Assembly (NCBI GenBank): GCA_010015745.1
Contig: ML978160.1
Location: 372,001 to 436,000 of the forward strand
Length of the DNA: 64,000 nt
Direction of reading: 5' to 3'
Source: Setomelanomma holmii
Taxonomy: Eukaryota; Ascomycota; Dothideomycetes; Pleosporales; Phaeosphaeriaceae
Shown one piece after another: positions 55,926 through 64,000 of the stretch (positions within the stretch are counted from its first letter, which is position 1; the number at the start of each line of letters is the position of its first letter). The notes beneath the pieces are model-generated. The model searched no databases. It saw only the letters and a program-made list of their open reading frames with translations, and was not told the DNA's origin. A program made the position numbers and the translations under genes.

Positions 55926-56890
55926 AACTCAAAGGTTGGAGTATTTCGTAGGGGAATGTCGGGGGAGCAATGCAACCGCAGGAGCTGCAACGTGGGGACA
56001 ATTTCGGCTTTCCCTTTCCGACCAAGCCCGGGAGTCTTCTGACGTCCACACCTTCCAAGTTTCTATCCAAGTTTCACTCACGCGCCGAGACACTATCGAT
56101 CGTGATAAGGACGACAAACGACGTACCAAAACGCGCGAAACATTCTTCACAGCACGTCCTCCATATCGACAGCTGGCAGCTCAATCATCAGATACTACTA
56201 CCATGTGCTCCCTCTGGCTGGAACAGCAGTCGCCAGATCGACCATTTCTTGATAGGAAGACGCCAATAGAACCTCGAGTGATTTTGAGAACCAAGTGAGC
56301 TCCCAATCTGACCAACTGAAGAGACGGGCGAAGATGACTGCTGATGCATTCAGCGTATTATTGCTTCACAGCCGCTCTCATCAGAAGAGATAGGAGCTCA
56401 AGCAAGAATTTGACACTCTCGCTTGACAGCAGCCCTACATTTAGTCCTCCGTCTTTCCCGGAATCTACTGAGATAATCGAGGCTATCTGTAATGCCATCG
56501 CATGGTCGCTATATCCTGTTCGATGAACGACAAAGTGTACGCTCTCTGCGCCTCTCGTGCATTCTCGTGGTGCACTTTCACCTCCGACCGCCACGTACCT
56601 CTGGTCGCAAGGCATAGCGCACACCCCCGCAAGATGAACCAAAGATCTTTCAGCTGCGTGTGACAGTGCGCGCTGCGTGCCTAGCTCATTGACTGCTCTT
56701 CTCACTCTACAAGCCCTAGGCATCACTCATCATTTTGGACAATAGTGAATCGTCATGGCAGACCAAGGACCACGGCGTATAAATCCCGCTCTCCGTTCTC
56801 GGCTCTATCCTCCGCACTACCCTCTCCGACCACACAATCACGTATTTACTCAACCAGGCCACGACTATAAATTCGATCAGGTCGGGCACA
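55926..56890. other. Intergenic region GH3 relic to DUF6604 gene
   Basis: A 965-bp stretch. I looked for the missing part of the GH3 gene here and did not recognise it. The last ~120 bp form a C-rich leader of the DUF6604 gene. No other gene is supported. Confidence 0.45.
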
Positions 56891-59800
56891 ATGGATTTCT
56901 ATCGACGCAACGAGCTGCCTGAGAATGTCGGGCGTAACAAACTCTACACTGACTCGTTTCAAAAGTGGCTATTGAAGATCGCAGCCAACCGCAACCTCGA
57001 GCACGCCGCCCTGATTGCCGAGCAGTCAAAAAAGCGGAAGAAGGACAAGAAGCCGCATAAGAGGTCAGTTGAGCAACAAGAGTGCCTTATCGATGCCATC
57101 GCGGAGACCAAACAACTCCTCACGGATACATCTTGGATGCGAGATCTCGAAGACGCACTTCGGCTACGGAAGGAAGTCACGCAGTACCACAGGATCAATC
57201 TGTCCTCGGATGCCGGACACGACTTCTTCGATTCAGCACTTGAGGCAGCGAAAACAAGGTTCGCGGCATTAATCGCTTTCATCCCAGTCGCTCTCAAGTC
57301 TCATAAGTTAGCAGATGATGTGTCCATACACATATTCGAGTATACAGATCAAGGCGGCGCAGACGAAAGCGACGACGAAGTGGAGGAGCAAGCACACCAT
57401 ACAATGGCAAACATGGATCTCAACACGAGTAAAGAGGGCAATGCACAAGCCCTGCCAAAGAAGCGAGCAAGTACGATACCTTTGACACCCAAGAGAAGCG
57501 TATGCAGCAGCAATTCTTGGTTCTTTGCTTTCTCTACTTACTCAACCGCGTAAGAGGTGTCGTTCGCGAGATGTGGGTTCAGTTTCGCGTCTCGTCTATC
57601 ACTGCTGTTACTGCGGCCCTTGTGACAGATTTTGCTTTGAGCCATATACAGCAAAACGTTTCCGCGCTGCTCGAAGAGTTGGTCGAGATCGACAGTATTG
57701 CACCTCCGCTCTCCACAATCGTCAAGGAATTAGCTCAAACGATCTCAGCGGATTCGCTGCCTGTGGGATACTCCGTTCAAGCAGTGGAGCAACTCCTCTG
57801 TATTGCAGCGATCGATCATATCGAGGCCTACGTTGCAGGCCGGCGCATATCTCAGTCGCACCTGTCAAGCGCCAGCGCCAGCAATGCAAGCCTTCCATTC
57901 ATGCCTTTCCTCAAATTCTACGACACTATATTACGCGACAACATCAGGCTACCATTGTGGGACAGGGTTACCGCAGACATACTGCGCAATTCTGGCGCGA
58001 AGAAAGACTGGCTACCTTTCGGTTTTCAAATACTCCTCGATGTGCAAGAGATTGTGCTTGAAGACAAGTCGAAGCTTTACACGGATGTAGCGGCACACGG
58101 CTTGGACATCTCACGACTCATGCGTACCCACGTCGAGTACGAAGACCGCATGTGGGCAACCGGCAAGAAACCAGACTACATGAGCAAAGGCTTCACGAAG
58201 TTCAGTAATGTGTTCCTTCAACCTATGGACTCCTTGCTAGATTGGCTCCAAGAGTTGCTAAAGAGCGAAGATTCGAAGGCGCCAGCATCCATGACAATAG
58301 ATATCTTCATCAACGTTCACGCCACAGCAGCAGGCCTCGCAATGTCTTATTTCAACAACCTCTACCAAAGTCTATCTATTGCGAAGGTGCAGTGGTTCCT
58401 CACGAGTCTCTGTCACCTATACAATGCTGCAAGACAGGTTGGAGGCTTGAGGCTTGCTTGGCCGGATCTTGATTTCATCATCGAGATGCAAGGTAAAAAG
58501 CGCATCTTCATCGGTGATCCGCCAACAGGGCCGAACGAGTTTCACGGTCGGTATCTTCTGGCATTGTGCGTCTCAAGCAGTTACCTAGCATCCGACTACC
58601 GACAGAGAGGTAGTACTGTTCCTCAGGCCCCGAAGCAATTCCGTGAGAAGCATGGCCTCGCACCGCACTTTCCTCTCGAGGAGAAAATTCACGCTTATAA
58701 TAGAGCTGACCGATAGAACGATAGTTGGTTGAAGCGCCACGACATCTTCAATCATCTCCAGCATCTAGTCACAGCTTCGAAACAGGCGGGTGACGCTGAG
58801 TCACAGTCTGTCGAGGAGGTCCAACAGCTCCAGAATGTGTTCTCTTCGATGGTCTCGAAAGTTGGACCGGCACGAAAAAGGGCAGCAAAGAAAGCTCGAT
58901 CGCGGGTGACGAAGCCCGATATATCGAAGCTGGATGACTAGCACACTACTCTTCTTCGCCGTATGCGGACCGATCTGCAATCCCATGAATTACATAGCTG
59001 CTTTGACTACCTATCGTTGTATCGACGTGGCTTCCAGGTCGCACACAAGATGCGGTGTGACATCTTGTTTGACAACGCCATGCAGATTGCGAGGCAGGGA
59101 GACATCAGCAAGAATCAGGAACCAGACTGTCATAACCTCATCGTCGAGCTCTTTGATGGACTCAAAATCAAGCCTAAACTCAAGGATGTAGAGGCCAGGG
59201 GCGACGAAATTTCTAGAGACGTTGTTCCTTTGGACCAGCTGAAGCGAATCGCAGCTTTCATGGAAGACCTCATCCGCAAAGAAGGTAGTGTCGAGCTCGA
59301 TCGTGCCGAGCTTCGTCTGCGCCGGAATTGGGACGGTCTCAAAGCCTCATATGCGGCTGAGGAAGCACGCCAGCATGATGCGGAGGGAGAGACGGATGCG
59401 GAACCAGGAAGTTCCTTAGGGAATAAGCAAGTCCCGACTGTCCTCAAGGACGCCTCAGCTGATGAGATCAATGATCTGAAGCCGGCCCAAGATAGCGAAT
59501 ACGAGTTGCTATTTGATCCTCGTCTTCCAGGATCATGGCCAGAAGACGATGACACAGTAGAGGCCATTTTCCAGGAAGCGATAGTCGATCCATCAGATAC
59601 AACGGCTGCTCTGCTCATTTTATTAGACACCGACGCCACGGCCCTCCCAGAGCATCCTGAAGACACTGATCGTCCAACTACTGGGAGCTCAAGCCTCTTC
59701 GACGAGTTCCCCAACGACTTCGACTCACAGCTCGGTAGCGACTCCGAGCAGGACTTTGATGTAAATCGAGACCCCGATCGGGAGCAGTTGCAGAGCCGCA

Positions 59801-60624
59801 TGAGTCATCCTGCTTTGTTGGACGATCCAACACGTAAGTCTGCGCTCCCCTCGAAGCCGTGCCCAGAGAAGTGCTACCAAGCCTATGTTTCTGACGAGGC
59901 TGAGGAGGTCGCGTTTCAGGGTGAAGAACCTCAGGCCCCAAAGACACGAAATGCACCTGTGCGTTCCGACTACGCCATCAACCTCGAGGACAATGTTGCG
60001 AGACCGCATATGGATAATGACAGACCAGTCGAAATAGTTGTATCTCATGCAGTTGATCAACATGACGAGGCTATCACCAGTATTAAGTCAGAGAAGGTAA
60101 GCTTGGAACCAGACGAGGAGTACACTACCAAGACTTCCTCCTCAGATGATGAGCATCCAAAAGCGCCTTCTCCCGTCAGCTTTCTTCATGAGCGCGTGAG
60201 AATCATCGATGATCCGGACATCTTGAAGATAGTCCCGATGCCGAGACATACTAGCCACCCGAAGGGCATCTTCCACCGTCTTACCTTCTCGAGCACAGTC
60301 TCGCGGAAGCACTTAGTGACATCGAAGCGCACCTCATCAACAATCACTCGCTTTGCACTCTCCCGGCATCGTTGGGGCTTACCACACCGCCTCGCAGGTA
60401 TCCCGGAGAAGCACGTCATCTCCATGAGATGCTACGCCATGTGTGTCTTGGCCCATGACCTCCTTGGTAAGGAGTCCAGATTTCAGCGCCAGGTGAAGGC
60501 TACGGCGGGGATTATCAAGGAGACTAAGTCTGGTAAGCGGTATGACTTGCAGACGGCTTGGGATATGGCTGATGTTGGCAAGCTTGAGAACAAGGATTGG
60601 GAGTCTGGAGCGGAGTCGACTTGA
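56891..60624 (+). pseudogene. DUF6604-like gene interrupted by a frame change and two TAG codons
   Basis: The start MDFYRRNELPENVGRNKLYT and the following KWLLKIAANR fit the N-terminus of the fungal DUF6604 family. The first frame is open from 56891 to about 57470, then coding character moves to another frame (KYDTFDTQEKRMQQQFLVLC). No convincing intron explains the switch; candidate GT-AG pairs are 32-35 nt and lack a branch site. The second frame then runs to 60624 with only two stops, both TAG: 58714-58716 (between HAYNRADR and NDSWLKRHDIF) and 58939-58941 (between KPDISKLDD and HTTLLRRMRTDLQSHE). Coding style continues across both without shift. The C-terminal ~550 residues (ATG at 58963) are acidic, then Arg-rich. 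It is most likely an inactivated gene; recoding or mis-modelled introns remain possible. No function is known. Confidence 0.65.
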
Positions 60625-62711
60625 ACCTGTACAAGTTTTCGATAGTCGCAGCACGCCCTAGCTATCTTGAGTCACTGTACGTAGACTTGAGGATCGACCA
60701 TAGGTTGGATAGCTGCATGCTTGCATTGCTTAGGCGAAACTGAAAACAGTCACCAAATCGTCTCATCTTGAGCCGCACCATATGCATCAAACTGCACTCG
60801 ACATTTGCTCATACTAACCGCATCCTAAAAGTTACAACCTACTAAACTCATTCACCGCCATAGTCAATCTACACCTCTTCCAACGACTCATCCAGACCAG
60901 ATCGCCATCCCACTAACCTCATCGCACATATCGATACCACAGTAAGCACAGCACCACCAACTTTCCTAATCACCCTGCAGGTACAATAAGTACCACATCA
61001 GATCCTCGTGACCCAACCCCAGGACTCCTCCACCAACACAAGCCTAGCTCTCCCGACTTCCGCTGTACTGTGACTATCGCAGCTACGCAACGTGATTGGC
61101 TGCCTAGCAGTATAGAGCGGAACAGGGAAGTCGGAGCCTAGTCGGCGGTGATGAGGCCGGGATTAGGGAAGTTTGTTACGTGCGTCGTTCTGCTCCGCTC
61201 AAGATGGACAGGGTATAGTGAGTGATGTGATGATGAGCAATTGTGTATGGGATCGGCCAAATCGTTGCTCGTGGGAACGATGCTCGAGATCAGAATGCTC
61301 GAGCCTGCACTTGAAACACACCAACCTCCAAGGTCCATTCGACTCAATCCACCTTGACCACAACATTCTCGAAGCTGTTCTCTGACAATCCCCATCTCCC
61401 ACTCTCCAACACATTGCGGCGTTGCACACCTGACTCGCACCGCCAGCGCCTCACCCATGTCCCAGCGCACCGTTAAGCGCCCACTACATCCCTGCACTGC
61501 GCCATCCAGCACGCTAATTAGCCACGCTAAGCACGGGAGGTTACAGAGCATTGGGATGCCTTGATTCGTATCAAGTGCTTCACCGGAACACATCGCTGAT
61601 CCCGTTCAGTTCGTTCCACGGATTTCAATGGCGGTGGCGTATTTCCTCCACACATGTTGATTGATGTGTGTGTGTGCAGACTTGTACATGTATTGGAAGG
61701 TATGAGGCAGGCTGGCGGGGCGTCTTGACGTGCAGCATCGGATCGAGAGCGTGTGTGCGTGCGGATTGGTCGAGGGAAGCGCGTGTAGATTGAGGTGCAG
61801 AGGGTAGGGGAATTTGTGCATGCAGATAATGGGTCACATGCGGGTCGCAGGCGCTTCGGAGTGTGCCTTTGAAGGGCTGCAGAATGGGCTATCGTCGATG
61901 GCAGAGTACATTTCGTATGGTTGCGATCATCTTGAAGGCTTCAGTGTCACAAATTGGCAGAAGCAGAGTTTGAACAATATGATTGATATTCCTGAATTCC
62001 TTCATTTCGTCGTTCGCTGTAAATCGAAACGGCGAGGTCGTTACCGCTACTTTCGCTAACGGAGCATCCAATCCTAGCCAGGCCTCTTTTTACCGCCCGG
62101 CTACTCTGCACGAGCGTCAACCTACTCGCCAGCACGTACATGCCTCGTGCATGCAATCTCCATCTGCAATTCCTCCTCTCCAGCCATTCCTGAAAAAATG
62201 TCGCAGAGTATAATTTCCCTTTGCGATGGGGTAGAAACACCACAAGCGCCGGCGCAAACCACCCAATGTAGGTATTCGCAAGTAGTCAAGATCAAAAAGT
62301 TTTTCGCTCCGTACATGGTATCGAGCCAATATGTGTCATGAGAGAACAACGTGTCCGTGAGTCGTTCCTCTAATATATGGGTAGTCAGACAAAGGAAACA
62401 GTAGTAGTGGGGTGAGTGCCGCGGCCAGGGTAGGGCGTAATGAGAAGCTGTTATCGAAAGGAAGCATGCGATCGAGTCGCCAGGACCCGAGTAATTAGTT
62501 GATTGGCCGGGTGGGTGAGTGGTGGTCATAAGAGTTGTTTTGTGTAAGCCGCGACTCGTAGGTAGCGAAGTGAAGAAGCAATGTTGATAGGCACTGTGAC
62601 TGGGCGCCTCTTCGAGCCGGATGTGGTTTCATGGGTAGTACGTGGCGATTGCGCAACCGCTCTTGCATTCCCTAGATCCCGAGAAGGGGGGTCACGTAAC
62701 AATCGAACTGT
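60625..62711. other. Gene-poor region between DUF6604 gene and Ser/Pro-rich gene
   Basis: A 2.1-kb stretch between two converging genes. One minus-strand frame with an ATG (61593-61138, 151 codons, nine cysteines) is open but has no recognisable domain or signal peptide; I give it low weight. A short TG repeat lies near 61663-61676. No tRNA or transposon is seen. Confidence 0.45.
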
Positions 62712-63449
62712 TTACTCCTCGATCTTTCTCCGCTTGCCGCGAGGTGCGGGGTCGATTTGAGGGAAATTGGGAGCTTTCGCATCGACTGGCGTCGCATGAT
62801 AAGTCACTGTTCGTGTAACGACTTCACGCACGCTGACGCGCCTGGAGCGACCAGTCTTCTTCTCAGGCTCCCAGGTCTTTGGAGACATGGCGGAATACGG
62901 AGACTGGATAGATTTGGCGCTGGCTGGTGATCGGACCCCGGCTGATGAGTAAGGCGATTGAGGGATGTAGAGGCGGGGTGTCCGCGCTGATTGTGGGCGT
63001 GTGAATGGTGATGGTGGAGGAATTGAGATCATCTGGAGCTTGGTGGGAGGTGCAGACATGGGTGGCTCCTCTCGTGCTGGGTCGCATCGGCTGCAGCTGC
63101 TTGATCTTGACGTAGCTGGTGAATCCTTGTCCACTGGTGCGGACGTTGACGTGAATGAAGCGCTAGAAGCTGCTGATGTCACTGAAACTGGCCGGCTTCC
63201 CTCGAAAACAAAACGTGAACTGGTGCCAGTGGACATTGGGCTCGTGAGGACAGGTGATAGATTCTTCAGGAACTCCAGATATGCTGTTGGTGGGGTAATG
63301 GGCGTCTTGAGGTCGTCTTCCCGCTTGATGTTGGCAAAAATTGGAGTCGTCGCAGAATGAATCATGGGCGACCTCAATTCCGAAGGGTAAGTAGCAGACA
63401 AAGGTGTCTTGAGCGAGGACGGCGCCGGTTTAGCATCAGTGGTGGCCAT
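62712..63449 (-). CDS. Ser/Pro-rich protein of unknown function
   Basis: A 245-residue protein with start ATG at 63449 in a strong context (ACCATGGCC). It is rich in Ser, Pro and Thr and probably disordered. The N-terminal part has short conserved-looking motifs (SLKTPLSATYPSELRSPMIH, LKTPITPPTAYLEFLKNLSP). The C-terminus is basic (REVVTRTVTYHATPV, then PAPRGKRRKIEE) and ends in a likely nuclear localisation signal. Several SP and TP sites suggest regulation by proline-directed kinases. I recognise no domain. The frame is open for about 59 codons upstream without an ATG, so a longer product through an upstream exon is possible. Confidence 0.7.
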   Translation of the reverse strand: MATTDAKPAPSSLKTPLSATYPSELRSPMIHSATTPIFANIKREDDLKTPITPPTAYLEFLKNLSPVLTSPMSTGTSSRFVFEGSRPVSVTSAASSASFTSTSAPVDKDSPATSRSSSCSRCDPAREEPPMSAPPTKLQMISIPPPSPFTRPQSARTPRLYIPQSPYSSAGVRSPASAKSIQSPYSAMSPKTWEPEKKTGRSRRVSVREVVTRTVTYHATPVDAKAPNFPQIDPAPRGKRRKIEE

Positions 63450-64000
63450 GGTGTCGTGATATGCCGTGCCCTGAGCGAGTGATGGGCCTCCTTGTCGATA
63501 GTACTGCTGAGCGAAGGTGGGCTGCGCTGTGCCGGCTTCCACGGATGGAGGTGGAAGAGTAAAAAGAGCGAGGCAGGCGGACAAACAGGTACCTTTGGCG
63601 CCGGGAAGAGTGTGCGTTTATTGTACGTACTAGACGGCTAGCTCGACGCGGATTTGTTGTTGGCCACTGAATGGGTCGTTCCCTGCTAAAAATATGCGGG
63701 TGCACTCGAGGGCGCGTAGCAAAGATCGTCCGTGCGTAGCGCTTACAGGTTGCCTACTCCTTCAGCACGGTGATTGGCCGCGTATCAATGAAACGACAAT
63801 GTGACCTGGCTGCGGCCCCTGCAGTTTCTGAAGAAGCAGACCGCTGTTACAGTCTGTGATTTGATGGATGGCTGTGGGATGTGCGATGCGGGCGTCGACC
63901 TGCGGAAGGCTGCGAGGCAAACACGAGCCAAGCAGAAACAGGAGTGCTCGCAACCTGGCGGGCAAACGTGGCAACCCGGTCGGGCTGTATATCTGGTGCG
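63450..64000. other. Upstream region of the Ser/Pro-rich gene
   Basis: The 551 bp to the window end hold the minus-strand leader and promoter. On the minus strand a GTAAGC donor near 63747 and a TTTAGCAG acceptor near 63685 could bound a leader intron. No other gene is seen. Confidence 0.4.

Noticed and set aside
55926..56890. Missing N-terminal part of the GH3 gene
   Set aside because: No frame in this stretch shows GH3 barrel motifs.
61138..61593. 151-codon minus-strand ORF with ATG
   Set aside because: It has no signal peptide, domain or homology that I recognise, and similar lengths arise by chance in this sequence.

Overview
The window is nuclear DNA of a filamentous ascomycete (Pezizomycotina). 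The style of the genes and several lineage-typical proteins suggest a Dothideomycete, but no single feature in the sequence proves the class. The evidence is short introns of about 40-125 nt with GTANGT donors and CTAAC/CTGAC branch sites, dense gene packing on both strands, no operons, and fungal-type gene content: Mdm31, Pno1, Dph6 fused to RidA domains, a PDR-type ABC pump, an Msn2/Seb1-type zinc-finger factor, a NACHT/STAND protein and a DUF6604 gene. I found no tRNA, rRNA, CRISPR array or intact transposon.

Layout. 1-4.5 kb: 3' end of eL36, the Cdc48 cofactor UBX4/TUG (minus), and a thioredoxin-PITH protein (plus), the last two divergent. 4.5-9.9 kb: a gene-poor stretch upstream of an Msn2/Seb1-like stress regulator (9.9-11.7 kb). 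12.6-18.6 kb: DPH6 (diphthamide synthesis), MDM31 (mitochondrial inner membrane) and PNO1 (40S assembly); MDM31 and PNO1 share a 340-bp divergent promoter. 20.4-25.6 kb: a DHA1-type MFS pump, NAD-dependent glycerol-3-phosphate dehydrogenase and a 12-cysteine GPI-type surface protein. 28-34.8 kb: an NRPS-like adenylation/carrier/reductase enzyme followed by a DHA2-type MFS exporter, possibly a minimal secondary-metabolite pair. 35.8-47.5 kb: a C2-domain protein, a NACHT/STAND protein and a seven-exon PDR ABC transporter. 47.7-55 kb: a BTB protein, proteasome subunits beta6 (PRE7) and beta7 (PRE4) separated by an NAD-dependent epimerase-type gene, an HCNGP-domain protein divergent from PRE4, and a kappa-class GST. 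55.2-60.6 kb: a decayed 3' piece of a GH3 beta-glucosidase and a DUF6604 gene broken by one frame change and two in-frame TAG codons. 62.7-63.4 kb: a Ser/Pro-rich protein of unknown function.

Functionally this is mostly housekeeping (translation, proteasome, Cdc48 pathway, glycerol and osmotic metabolism, mitochondria). Between roughly 20 and 60 kb it is mixed with accessory genes for transport, small-molecule synthesis, self/non-self type signalling and gene relics. The observation I rate highest is a 54-codon, ATG-free, in-frame extension upstream of the glycerol-3-phosphate dehydrogenase ATG. It begins at a CTG in good Kozak context and has the composition of a mitochondrial presequence. 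Exon boundaries given here are predictions read from splice motifs and reading frame, not from transcripts.
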